Of a stretch of 64,000 bases of DNA, positions 41,705 through 50,412 are shown in pieces. Under the pieces are notes generated by a model. That model made no database searches and was not told where the DNA came from. It saw only the letters and a program-made list of their open reading frames with translations. Both the position numbers and the translations under genes were made by a program. Positions within the stretch are counted from its first letter, which is position 1. Each line of letters starts with the position of its first letter. The DNA is from Paractinoplanes durhamensis (lineage in GTDB: Bacteria; Actinomycetota; Actinomycetes; Mycobacteriales; Micromonosporaceae): contig NZ_BOML01000057.1 of assembly GCF_016862175.1 (NCBI RefSeq), positions 124,001 through 188,000 on the forward strand. The letters run 5' to 3'.

Positions 41705-44457
41705 CCGTTCTGCGCGAGGTGCCGCACGAGTTGGGTGCGCGAGTGCAGGCCCAGCTTGCGGTAGGCGTTCGTCAGATGGCTCTCCACCGTCTTGCGCGAG
41801 ATGAACAGGGCGGCGGCCACCTCGGGGTTGCTCATCCCGTCGGCGACGGCCTGCGCCACCTGCAGCTCCTGCGCGGTCAGTCGAGGGATCACCGATGGCG
41901 TACGGGCGGAACCGCGCTCCCCGGCCGCCGCGAGTTCGGCGCTCGCCCGGCGCGCGAACGGCTCGCAGCCCAGCCGGTCGAACACCGGCAGCGCCTCATG
42001 CAGCAGCGCCCGCGCCTCGACCCGCCGTCGCCGCCGGCGCAGCACCTCGGCCGCCAGCAGCCGGGTGCGGGCCGCCTCGAACGGCTGCGGCCGCAGATCG
42101 TGCCGGCGCAGCGCCTCGCGGAACCACCACTCGGCTTCGCCGGGGTCGGTGGCGAGGATCGCCCGGCACCGCGCGGCCGCGGCCCCCGCCGACCCGAGCC
42201 CGCTGCGGCCGGCCCGGGCCTCCAGCCCGGTGAGCAACTCGCGGGCCTCGGCGCTCCGGCCGGCCCGCCAGTAGGCCTCGATGAGGTCGGCACACCACGG
42301 CAGGAAGTCGGGGTTGCCGAGACCGGCCTTCTCGGTGAATTCCCGTACGCCGTCGAGACAGGCGATGGCCCGGTCGTGATCGCCGGCCACCAGATGCACC
42401 AGGCCCTCGGCCGTGCCGGCGAAGATGAGCAGCCCGGGCGTGCCGAGCGGGCCGGCGATCCGGGCGGCCTCGGCGAGCCGTTCGAGCGCCGCGTCGTGCC
42501 GCCCGCACGCCGCATCGAACCGGGCCAGGCCGACCAGCGCGAACCCGACCGGCGCCACCTCATGCAGCTCGCGGGCCAGCCGCAGCGCCTCCTCGGCCTC
42601 GGCGTAGCCGACCGACCACTCGCCGGTGCACCGCCGGACCTCGGCGTCGAAGGCCAGCGCGCGGATGAGCACGCTGAGGGCGCCGGCGTCGCGGGCGGCG
42701 TCGATGACCCGGCCGAGGACGGCGGTGGCCGACTCGTACTCCTCCAGCCACCCGCGGCACAGCCCGAGCATGACCAGGGTGTCCGCGTCGGCGAGCGGGT
42801 CGAGCTGGTCGAGGCGGTCCCGTTCGGCGGCGAACAGCACCCGGCTCTCGCCGAGCTCGCCGGCGAACATGAGGGCCTCGGCCAGCACGATCCGCGCGCC
42901 GCCGTCGGCGGCATCCAGCGCGACGGCCCGCCGGGCGTAGGCGACCGCGTCGTGGATGCGTCCCTCGGTCAGCGCGGGGTCGACCGCGGCCGACAGCAGC
43001 CCGGCCGCGCGCCGCGGGTCGGCGGTCTCGACCGTGTCGGCCGCGCCGACCAGCACCCGCTGGGCGATCGCCGCGGTGCCGCGCCGGGCCAGCACCCGGC
43101 CCAGGGCGAGGGCGATGTCGGCGGCGATGAGCGGGTCGTCGACGAGCAGCCGGGCCTCGTCGAGCCAGGCGGCCGCCTCGGTCAGATCGCCCGCCCGCTG
43201 CGCGTCGACGGCCGCGGCGAACAGCAGCCGGGCACGCCGGGCCGGGGCGGTGAGCTCGGCCGCCCGGTGCAGGGCGCGGGCCGCATCGGTGTACCCGGCG
43301 CGCCGGCGCATCTCGTCGGCCGCCCGTTCCAGCTCGGCCGCGGCCGGCTCGTCGAGGCCGCCGACGTCCGCGGCCAGATACCAGGCGCGCTCGCCGCCGG
43401 TGGAGGTGGCCGCGAGTGCGTCGAAGACCCGGCGCCGGGCGGCCGGGGTGGCGGTGCGCTGGACCACGCTGCGCAGCAGCGGGTGGGTGAACGCGACCCG
43501 GCCGCCGGCCCGGCGGATCATGCCGGCCTGCTCGGCGTGGTCGAGTGCGGCCCGGCCGGCGCCGATCGTGTCGAGCGCGGCGTGGATGCCGGCCGCCTCG
43601 GCCGAGCCGCTCAGCGCGACCACCAGCAGGGCACCGCGGGTGGCGGCGGGCAACGGCGCGAGCCGCGCGGCGAACGCCCGGTGCAGGCCGGCCCGGATCG
43701 GCAGCGGGTCGGGCAGCGGTGCCACGCCGGCCAGCTGGGTGCCGGTGAGCGAGTCGGCCGCGTCGGCCAGGGCCAGCGGGTTGCCGCCGGTGGCCCGCCA
43801 CAGCTCGGTCACCAGACCCGGCGGCAGCTGGTCGGGGCGCAGCCGGTCGAGCAGCCGCCCGGTCGCCTCGTGGTCGAGCCCGGCGACCCGCAGCACGTCG
43901 AGGTGGGCGGCGTCGAGATCGTCGAGGGCGGTGTCGTGGGCGGCCACCACCATGGCGACCGGGTCGGCGGCCAGCCGGCGCCCGGCGAACAGCAGCGCGG
44001 CGAGCGAGGGCCGGTCGATCCAGTGCGCGTCGTCGACCACGAGCAGCACCGGTCCCTGGTCGGCGGCGATCGTGAGCAGCGACAGCGTCGCCATGCACAC
44101 CGCGTACCGGCTGATCTCGGTTTCGTGTTCCTCGAGCGCGAGGGCGGCGCGGAGGGCTCGGGCCTGCGGCCCGGGCAGCTTGGGCACGAGGTCGAGCAGG
44201 GGCCGCAGAAGATCACCCAGGCCCGCGTACGGGAGGGCGGCCTCGGACTCCAGGCCGGTGGTCGCCAGCGTGGTGGCGCCGCGGGCGGCCGCCAGGGCGT
44301 ACGTCAGCAGTGCGGTCTTGCCGATTCCCGGCTCCCCGGCGAGCACCAGGAGACCGCCGTGCCCCTCGGCGGCCGCCGCAACCAGCCCATCGAGGACCCG
44401 GCAGTGACCCTCGCGCCCGACCAGAATCGATTGATCGGCCAATGTCCGAAATGGCAC
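41650..44457 (-). CDS. large LAL/LuxR-family ATP-dependent regulator
   Basis: 935 aa, GTG start preceded by GGAGGTGAG. Walker A is LVLAGEPGIGKTALL (about residues 37-51), Walker B is PVLLVVDDAHWIDRPS (about 134-149), followed by STAND winged-helix and TPR-like repeats, and a LuxR/GerE helix-turn-helix at 865-920 (LTAQELQVAQAVADGMSNPE, ISRKTVESHLTNAYRKLGLH). LAL proteins are ligand- and ATP-responsive activators of nearby operons. It lies between the eCIS operon and a second DUF4157 gene, so either could be a target. Confidence 0.92.
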   Translation of the reverse strand: MPFRTLADQSILVGREGHCRVLDGLVAAAAEGHGGLLVLAGEPGIGKTALLTYALAAARGATTLATTGLESEAALPYAGLGDLLRPLLDLVPKLPGPQARALRAALALEEHETEISRYAVCMATLSLLTIAADQGPVLLVVDDAHWIDRPSLAALLFAGRRLAADPVAMVVAAHDTALDDLDAAHLDVLRVAGLDHEATGRLLDRLRPDQLPPGLVTELWRATGGNPLALADAADSLTGTQLAGVAPLPDPLPIRAGLHRAFAARLAPLPAATRGALLVVALSGSAEAAGIHAALDTIGAGRAALDHAEQAGMIRRAGGRVAFTHPLLRSVVQRTATPAARRRVFDALAATSTGGERAWYLAADVGGLDEPAAAELERAADEMRRRAGYTDAARALHRAAELTAPARRARLLFAAAVDAQRAGDLTEAAAWLDEARLLVDDPLIAADIALALGRVLARRGTAAIAQRVLVGAADTVETADPRRAAGLLSAAVDPALTEGRIHDAVAYARRAVALDAADGGARIVLAEALMFAGELGESRVLFAAERDRLDQLDPLADADTLVMLGLCRGWLEEYESATAVLGRVIDAARDAGALSVLIRALAFDAEVRRCTGEWSVGYAEAEEALRLARELHEVAPVGFALVGLARFDAACGRHDAALERLAEAARIAGPLGTPGLLIFAGTAEGLVHLVAGDHDRAIACLDGVREFTEKAGLGNPDFLPWCADLIEAYWRAGRSAEARELLTGLEARAGRSGLGSAGAAAARCRAILATDPGEAEWWFREALRRHDLRPQPFEAARTRLLAAEVLRRRRRRVEARALLHEALPVFDRLGCEPFARRASAELAAAGERGSARTPSVIPRLTAQELQVAQAVADGMSNPEVAAALFISRKTVESHLTNAYRKLGLHSRTQLVRHLAQNGQNRGDGSGSRAATDGSA

Positions 44458-44647
44458 CGCCTCACCTCCGACCGCTTCGACGACTATTCACCATGAGCCG
44501 CCGGGGCGGTTCAACTCCATCGAATAACGTGGCCGGAGCAGTCGGATCTCGGACATGGGAACGGCATACGCGATGCGCACAGGCTCCAGGATCAAGGACT
44601 CGTGAACTATCATTGCGGTTCGATCACCGAGCGGCTGGAGATCAGCC

Positions 44648-45640
44648 ATGCGCACTTTCGCCCAGAAGCCGAACAGCGCCGAGCGGACGACATCCGGCAA
44701 TTCCGCGATGCCCGGCCGGGTCCACTCCGGGGTGTTGCGGCGCAGCATCGGCAATCAGGCCGCGCAGCGGATCGAGGCCCCGCCGATCGTCGACGAGGTG
44801 GCGGCGGAGCCCGGCCGCGCTCTTGATCCACCGGTGCGGTCATTGATGGAAACCCGGTTCGGCCACGACTTCGGGCACGTGCGGATCCACACCGGAGGGC
44901 GCGCGGCCGAGGCGGCCCGGTCCGTCAACGCCAAGGCCTACACCGTGGGTTCGGATGTCGTTTTCGCTGATCAAGCCTTCAAACCCGAGGCCGAGTCGGG
45001 ACAGCGGCTCATCGCGCACGAGCTGACCCATGTGCTCCAGCAGTCGGGCGGGGACGCCGGCGTCGTCCCGGATGCGGCGGACGAATTCGGCGACGCCAGC
45101 GCTCGCCACGCCGATCAAGCATTGTCCCCGCGGACGAGCAGCCCCCGGCGCGTGCAGCGACAGGGCACGTGCGACTGCTGCGTGTCGTCGGTGGGGATCA
45201 AGAATATCGCCAAGATCGACAATGCGACGCACATGGGTCACAGCTTCGACCTGGAGATCAAAATGGCGCGGGCAGCCGGTCCGAAACCAGGTCCGGAATG
45301 CACTCTTGAATGGTGGGAGAAGACGAACGTTCCCGCTATTCCCGGAATGAATCCGAACACTTGGACCGAAATGTTCCAGCTCTATCCGCAGTCACCGACG
45401 TTCGCCCCATGGCACAATCGTTCGACGGCATGCGGCGGCACCTCGACGGTGACGATCAACGATCCGCCGGGACTCGGCAAAAGACCGGGACGCACCGTCA
45501 CGCGTACGCTCGAATTCGATCTTCGGGTGAAGAGCGGGCCGGGCGCCACCTGCGCCAATCCGGTGAAGGGCGCGACCGCGAAACAGGTGCTCACGATGGT
45601 GAATGGCGCTCCGGACTGGGCGAAGAGTTCCTTTGCCTAG
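44648..45640 (+). CDS. second DUF4157 (eCIS cargo-type) protein
   Basis: 330 aa with GGAG before the ATG. The N-terminus holds VLRRSIGNQAAQRI, like the IRRLIGNRVLR of the effector at 20421. The DUF4157 domain spans about residues 58-135, including RSLMETRFGHDFGHVRIHTG and HELTHVLQQ (HExxH at 124-128). The C-terminal 160 residues differ entirely from the first effector: a Cys-rich TCDCCVSSVGI, MGHSFDLEI, ECTLEWWEKTNVP and PGRTVTRTLEFDLRV, a family met in other DUF4157 proteins but of unknown activity. It is outside the main operon, divergent from the LAL regulator across a 190-bp gap. Confidence 0.8.
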   Translation: MRTFAQKPNSAERTTSGNSAMPGRVHSGVLRRSIGNQAAQRIEAPPIVDEVAAEPGRALDPPVRSLMETRFGHDFGHVRIHTGGRAAEAARSVNAKAYTVGSDVVFADQAFKPEAESGQRLIAHELTHVLQQSGGDAGVVPDAADEFGDASARHADQALSPRTSSPRRVQRQGTCDCCVSSVGIKNIAKIDNATHMGHSFDLEIKMARAAGPKPGPECTLEWWEKTNVPAIPGMNPNTWTEMFQLYPQSPTFAPWHNRSTACGGTSTVTINDPPGLGKRPGRTVTRTLEFDLRVKSGPGATCANPVKGATAKQVLTMVNGAPDWAKSSFA

Positions 45641-46142
45641 CCCTCATCCGGCCGGCCACTGCTCCGCCGCCCGGGAGTGGCTGGCCAATCGGCCGCTCCG
45701 CGACGATCCCCGGATGGCCGGCCACGGCTCCTCGCTGACCTGGGACGACTGGGTGCGGCAGGGCCGGGACGCCGAAGCCTGCCTGCTCGAGTTCCTCCGG
45801 GGCCGGCCCGATCCGGTCATGCGCAGCGACATCGCCCTGGCCCTCGGCTTCGTCGGCGGCGAACGCGGCGTCGGCCCGCTGATCGACCTGCTGACCGACG
45901 AGGAACCGGCGGTCGTCATGGAAGCGGCCGCGGCGCTCGGCCGCATCGGAGATCCGGATGCGGTGCCGCACCTGATCGAAGCGCTGACCAGCGCCGACCC
46001 GAACGTGCGGGCCAACGCCTGCCAGGCCCTCGGCGAGCTGCGCGGGGACCGCGCCACCGCGGCGGTGACCGCGACGCTCGGGGACAGCGACCCGTTCGTC
46101 CGGGCGGCCGCGCAGCAGGCCCTCATCCGCATCCGCCGATAG
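45603..46142 (+). CDS. HEAT-repeat protein (179 aa)
   Basis: ATG at 45603 overlaps the DUF4157 gene by 38 bp. A TTG at 45633 would shorten this to 8 bp, and neither has a strong ribosome site. From residue 60 onward there are three to four HEAT/PBS-lyase-like repeats (SDIALALGFVGGERGVGPLI, PAVVMEAAAALGRIGDPDAV, PNVRANACQALGELRGDRAT, PFVRAAAQQALIRI). Such repeats mediate protein-protein contact. Co-transcribed with the DUF4157 protein, it could be its chaperone or immunity partner, by position only. Confidence 0.75.
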   Translation: MALRTGRRVPLPSPHPAGHCSAAREWLANRPLRDDPRMAGHGSSLTWDDWVRQGRDAEACLLEFLRGRPDPVMRSDIALALGFVGGERGVGPLIDLLTDEEPAVVMEAAAALGRIGDPDAVPHLIEALTSADPNVRANACQALGELRGDRATAAVTATLGDSDPFVRAAAQQALIRIRR

Positions 46143-46191
46143 CGCGGAGTGTCCGTGATTTGGCTGACGCTCACGCCGTCGGGGGTGGACG

Positions 46192-48501
46192 GTGAGCGGG
46201 ATGTCTGCCGTGCTGAGTCGAGTCGTCGTCGCGATCGCGCTGTTCGCGACGCCGATGGCGCCCGCCGCGATGCAGGCCCGAGCCCCGAACTTCACCGCCA
46301 CCCCGAAGACGGTCACCGGCCTGCCCGGCTCGGCGGTCAAGGTCGACTTCGCCTACGAGCCGTCGGCCACCGCCGCCTACCAGCCGGCGGCGACCGACAT
46401 CGCCGTCACGAGCTGCGAGTTCTCCCTGGACGACGACCCGAAGTCGACGGTCGGGTGTACTGACCAAGCCGGCGACATGACCTGGACGATGGTCATGCCG
46501 AAGACCTTGACGGCCGGCAAGTACAAGGTGCATTGGATCATCCAGTACAGCCTCTACCAGAAGCCCGTGAAAGATCCCGACCGCGGCAACTTCACCTTCG
46601 AGGTGGTCGAGCCGAGGTTCCGGACGGCCGTGGAGCCGGCCGCGGCGCATCCGGGGCAGCCGGTCGACGTGCGCTTCACCAGCGACCCGGCCGACGTGAC
46701 CATCACCGGGTGCGACGTGCAGGGCATCAAATGCGGCCAGGACGACCGCGGATGGTTCGCGCGCTTCCCCGCCCCCGACGCCACCACGGTGGTGCCGTGG
46801 CACGTCGACTACCACGGCGGGCCGGGAACCGACAACACCGCTCCGGGCCGGGTCGGGATCACGGTGGAACCATGGCCCGCGCCGGAGTTCCAGGTGCGGC
46901 TCGCCGGGCCGGACCGGGTGGGGCCGGGCACCCCGGTGCCGGTCCAGTTCGCGAGCCTGACCAAGGGCGTGGACGTCACGGCCTGCTTCGTGACCTACCG
47001 GGGCGAGCGGATCGACTGCACCGGGACCGACCTGGCCACGGTCATGGTTCGCGGGGACGCCGAGCCCGGACCGGTCGAGCTGCCGTGGAAGCTGACCTTC
47101 GAGAGCTCCCGCCAAGGCGACAAAGGCGATGTGCGTACGGGATCGGTCGGCTTCACCGTGGTGATCGAGCCGCCCGACTTCTCGGTGACCGTCCAGCCAC
47201 CGGCGGCGCGGCCCGGCGACCCCGTCACGCTGACGTTCACCTCGCTGATCCCGGGGGTGGAGATCGTCGACTGCATCGCGTTCTTCCCGCACGCGACCGG
47301 GAACACCTGCCGGCGGTCACCCCAGCGCCGGGTCGTCCGCACCCGGGTGCCCGCGGATCTGCCGTCCGGCGCCACGCTGCTGCGCTGGGGTGTGGAGTCC
47401 GCCGACACCGGCGGCCGCAAGGGCGCGGACGACGACGTCATCCCCTACCTGATCCTGCCGCCGCTGCCGAAGACCGGATCGACCACCAGGGCGACGACGC
47501 CATCGGCCAGCACCAGCACCAGCACCGGCACCAGCACCAGCACCGGCACCAACCAGGTGGCCACTCTCGCCGGGCCGGACCCCGAGTTCGTGGCCGAGAC
47601 CAGGCCGGAATCCGCCCCGCCCGGCGCCCGGGTGACGGTCGTCGTCTCCCCGCTCGACCCGGACGTGCGGATCCTCGGCTGCGCCGTCACCTTCGCCGGC
47701 GGCAGCGACCGCGCCTGCCGGCACTCCGGCGGCCGCTGGTCGGCCCAGGCGACCGTGCCCACCGGTGCCCCCGGCGGCGAAACGCTGCCGCTGGACTGGC
47801 GGGTCACCTTCGTGAACACGGCGGGCACCCGCACCGACGCCAACGGCACGACCGACTACCCGGTGCGCGGCTCCACGCCGGCCGCCCCGGCCTTCGAGGT
47901 GGTCGCCGACCCGGCCGCCGCGGCCGGTGGCAAGGAGGTGACCGTCTCGCACAACTCCGCCGACACGACCGTGGCCATCACCGGCTGCCAGGTCGGATTC
48001 ACCGAGAACACCCTCACCAGCTGCCTGCGGTCGCCGAGTGGCTGGACCGCGCAGGTCGAGGTGCCGCCGAAGATGCCGGCCGGCCCGAGCCCACTGCACT
48101 GGACGATCGCCTACGCCCGGTCCGGCGGCCCCGGCGGCACCGCGCAGGGCCTCTCGTCGTTCCGGGTCCTGCCGGTCGAGGACGACCGCGACTGGTGGGA
48201 CACCGCCTGGGGTCTGCTCTGGCGGACCGCGCTCGGCGGCGTCCTGCTGGTCGGCCTGCTCGCCTTCCGGGTGATCCGCAAGCCGATCCTCGACCGGCTC
48301 CGCCCCGCGACCGTCGCGTCCGGCGAGCCGCCGCGGAACACCGGCCCGGAGAGCACCGAGAAGGTCTCGGTCGTCTCGGTGCCCGCGCCCGAGGGGATGT
48401 CGGTGCGGGTCGACCGCCCCGACGCACCACCCGCCCGGGACATCCGTCTCCATGTCCGCCGCCCCCGCCTGGTTCCGCACGTACCGGAGGACCTGCCATG
48501 A
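46192..48501 (+). CDS. membrane-anchored multi-domain Ig-like surface protein (769 aa)
   Basis: GTG start, signal peptide (VLSRVVVAIALFATPMAPAA). The extracellular part consists of six to seven repeated domains of about 95 residues, each with a Cys pair of the type ITGCDVQGIKCG or VTACFVTYRGERIDC. A low-complexity linker of Ser/Thr/Gly repeats (residues 440-460) splits the array. A transmembrane helix lies near residues 680-700 (WGLLWRTALGGVLLVGLLAF), followed by a basic cytoplasmic tail of about 70 residues. It has no sorting signal, so it is held by the helix. ATGA overlap with the next gene. Confidence 0.8.
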   Translation: MSGMSAVLSRVVVAIALFATPMAPAAMQARAPNFTATPKTVTGLPGSAVKVDFAYEPSATAAYQPAATDIAVTSCEFSLDDDPKSTVGCTDQAGDMTWTMVMPKTLTAGKYKVHWIIQYSLYQKPVKDPDRGNFTFEVVEPRFRTAVEPAAAHPGQPVDVRFTSDPADVTITGCDVQGIKCGQDDRGWFARFPAPDATTVVPWHVDYHGGPGTDNTAPGRVGITVEPWPAPEFQVRLAGPDRVGPGTPVPVQFASLTKGVDVTACFVTYRGERIDCTGTDLATVMVRGDAEPGPVELPWKLTFESSRQGDKGDVRTGSVGFTVVIEPPDFSVTVQPPAARPGDPVTLTFTSLIPGVEIVDCIAFFPHATGNTCRRSPQRRVVRTRVPADLPSGATLLRWGVESADTGGRKGADDDVIPYLILPPLPKTGSTTRATTPSASTSTSTGTSTSTGTNQVATLAGPDPEFVAETRPESAPPGARVTVVVSPLDPDVRILGCAVTFAGGSDRACRHSGGRWSAQATVPTGAPGGETLPLDWRVTFVNTAGTRTDANGTTDYPVRGSTPAAPAFEVVADPAAAAGGKEVTVSHNSADTTVAITGCQVGFTENTLTSCLRSPSGWTAQVEVPPKMPAGPSPLHWTIAYARSGGPGGTAQGLSSFRVLPVEDDRDWWDTAWGLLWRTALGGVLLVGLLAFRVIRKPILDRLRPATVASGEPPRNTGPESTEKVSVVSVPAPEGMSVRVDRPDAPPARDIRLHVRRPRLVPHVPEDLP
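47506..47560 (+). repeat. ACCAGC/ACCGGC microsatellite coding a Ser/Thr/Gly linker
   Basis: Repeated 6-bp units alternate ACCAGC and ACCGGC within the Ig-like protein gene. They encode the linker between two groups of Ig-like domains. Length changes would stay in frame. Confidence 0.8.
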
Positions 48502-49079
48502 CGACCACCCCGATCAGCGCGGTCTTCTTCGCCGGCCCGGACAGCACCGCCCGCGCGCTGACCGAGACGCTTCGCGAGACCGGCTCGGCCGCCGAGATCC
48601 GCGACCACCTGGGCCGGACGGCCGGCCTGACCAGGGACGCCGTGGTCGACGAGGTCGGCAGTGTGGCCGGCGAGATCCTGGAGATGAGCGTCGGCACGAT
48701 CTTCGAACGGTCCTGGTCGAAGTACGCGGCGCTGGTCCAGGCGGCCGAGGAGACGGCCGGCGACCCGGACGCGGTCCGGCTGATCGGCCTGGTCGCGCAC
48801 GAGGTCGCGGTCGACTACGAGCCGCGGGTCGAGGTCTACCTGGGCAACAACCGGGTCGCGACGGTCACCGTCCGGCTCGAACTGGGCCTGACCCTGCGCG
48901 GTGTCCTCGTCCACGTCCGCGACGGCTGCGTCACCGGCATCCGGGCCGGCGACTGCACCATCAAGGGCGCCCTGGCGATCGCCGGCCGGCCGGTGACCAC
49001 CGGCGAGAAGACGCTGAACCTGGCGCGTGACATCACGTTCGCCGGTCCCATCCGCCTGGCCGGCGAGGCCGCCGCCTGA
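48498..49079 (+). CDS. unknown protein coupled to the Ig-like membrane protein (193 aa)
   Basis: ATG overlaps the previous stop (ATGA). The N-terminal 85 residues are helical (TARALTETLRETGSAAEIRD, AGEILEMSVGTIFERSWSKY). The C-terminal half is strand-rich (VEVYLGNNRVATVTVRLELG, LTLRGVLVHVRDGCVTGIRA, CTIKGALAIAGRPV). No signal peptide or membrane helix, so it is cytoplasmic and may contact the basic tail of the anchored partner. No family recognised. Confidence 0.65.
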   Translation: MTTTPISAVFFAGPDSTARALTETLRETGSAAEIRDHLGRTAGLTRDAVVDEVGSVAGEILEMSVGTIFERSWSKYAALVQAAEETAGDPDAVRLIGLVAHEVAVDYEPRVEVYLGNNRVATVTVRLELGLTLRGVLVHVRDGCVTGIRAGDCTIKGALAIAGRPVTTGEKTLNLARDITFAGPIRLAGEAAA

Positions 49080-49114
49080 CCGCGCTCCGTTGATCAAGTA
49101 ACTAGGATGGGGGC

Positions 49115-49366
49115 ATGACTGATTCGACAGCTGCCGACAAGCTCCGGCAGGAACTCGCTGACATCGACGCCGAGATCGCCGAGCTCCGCCGGCTGGGCGG
49201 CGACGCCGAGGCCCGCCGCAGCCAGGACGGCCCGGAGTCGCAGGGCGTCATCGAGCCCGAGGAACTCGCCACCGACCTGACCGGCATCGCCGAGAACGAG
49301 GCGGTCATCGACACCCTCACCCAGCGCCGCGAAACCATCGCGGAAAAGCTCGAAGCGCTCAGCTGA
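49115..49366 (+). CDS. small coiled-coil protein (83 aa)
   Basis: ATG start 35 bp after the preceding stop with no strong ribosome site. Two predicted helices (DKLRQELADIDAEIAELRRL and NEAVIDTLTQRRETIAEKLE) flank an acidic loop, suggesting an antiparallel coiled coil. The layout recalls the helical half of DksA/TraR-like proteins but without the zinc-finger Cys. Function unknown. Confidence 0.65.
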   Translation: MTDSTAADKLRQELADIDAEIAELRRLGGDAEARRSQDGPESQGVIEPEELATDLTGIAENEAVIDTLTQRRETIAEKLEALS

Positions 49367-49396
49367 CCCGATCAAGAAGCTTCGTGGCCGCGACCG

Positions 49397-50317
49397 CTAC
49401 CAACTCCCTGAATGATCCGGCGTCAGACCGGCGTGCGGGTTGCGGCCGGGGCGGGTGAACTCGCCGGAGACTCCGTCGGAGACCCGCCGGGCGAACTCCG
49501 TCACCACGTAGCTGAAACGCTCGGCCTCCTCCATGTGGGCGAAGTGCGCGCTGTCCCGGAACTCCGCCGCGTGCGCACCGGGAATGCCCGACCGCAGCAT
49601 CCGGGCGGCGGCGTCGCCGAACTCGAAGTCGTGCGTGCCCCACAGGACCATGGTCGGTGCGGTGATCGAGCGCAGATCGGCGCGGAAGTCGAACTCGGCG
49701 GCGGGCCGCGGCCAGCACGGCAGGGCGCCGAGCAGCGGCGCGAACTCCCGGCGCCGCTGCCAGTAGTCGCCGAACAGGGCCGGCAGGATCCCCCACAACC
49801 GGGCGGTGGTCTCGTGCACCGAGCGGTCCGCGGGGCGATCGTAGGCGGCGATCATCGCCTCCGGGTCGGCGCGGTCCGCGTTCGCCCGGGCATAGCGCTG
49901 CAGCCGCTCCCGGGCCGCCGCCCGGGTGTGCTGGTCGGCGAGCGGCGAGGTGGCGTACAGGATCAGGCCGGCGATCCGGCCGGGGTTACCCAGCGCGTAC
50001 TTCTGGGCGACGAAGCCGCCGTGCCCGTGCCCGAGGACGAGGACCGGACCGTCGGAGAGCTCGGCGACCACCGCGTCCAGATGAGCGGCATACGTCTCCA
50101 GGTCGTATTTCGCCCCGCGGGCGAGCGGGCCGGACGCGCCCGTCCCGGCCGGTTCGAGATAGACCATCGTCAGATCCCGCTCGAGCAGCGGCATGCGCAG
50201 GTAGTCGCCCAGCAGCCCCGGACCGCCGGGATGAGCGACGCACAACGGGCCACGCCCGCTGACGTGACAGACCAGGGAGAGATCGCCAACCCGTACCGTG
50301 CGCGTCATTCCTCTCAT
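49397..50317 (-). CDS. alpha/beta-hydrolase fold protein lacking the nucleophile
   Basis: 306 aa. Fold landmarks are present: oxyanion-type HPGGPG (residues 29-34), a nucleophile elbow GHGHGG (96-101), the acid region LWGTHDFEFGD and a late His in DSAHFAHMEEAE. The elbow should read G-x-S-x-G, but position 98 is Gly, read directly from the DNA, so the catalytic Ser is missing. It may be a pseudoenzyme or ligand-binding protein, or a recently inactivated hydrolase. An alternative ATG at 50308 exists, but its GAGAGGA sits too close. Confidence 0.75.
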   Translation of the reverse strand: MRGMTRTVRVGDLSLVCHVSGRGPLCVAHPGGPGLLGDYLRMPLLERDLTMVYLEPAGTGASGPLARGAKYDLETYAAHLDAVVAELSDGPVLVLGHGHGGFVAQKYALGNPGRIAGLILYATSPLADQHTRAAARERLQRYARANADRADPEAMIAAYDRPADRSVHETTARLWGILPALFGDYWQRRREFAPLLGALPCWPRPAAEFDFRADLRSITAPTMVLWGTHDFEFGDAAARMLRSGIPGAHAAEFRDSAHFAHMEEAERFSYVVTEFARRVSDGVSGEFTRPGRNPHAGLTPDHSGSW

Positions 50318-50412
50318 CCGGCGAGGATGCCGGAACGCAGTTGATTTCTACTGACCGGTTGCCGGCCCGACGGCGGCTCCACTTCCCGGCGCGCCGGCAT
50401 GAGCGGCCATGA

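Noticed and set aside
44488..44754. 88-aa minus-strand ORF in the gap before the second DUF4157 gene
   Set aside because: It overlaps the start of the DUF4157 gene, lacks a good ribosome site and matches no family. It probably arises because the gap has few stops.
49115..49366. DksA/TraR-type regulator
   Set aside because: Helical layout is similar, but the zinc-finger Cys residues are absent.
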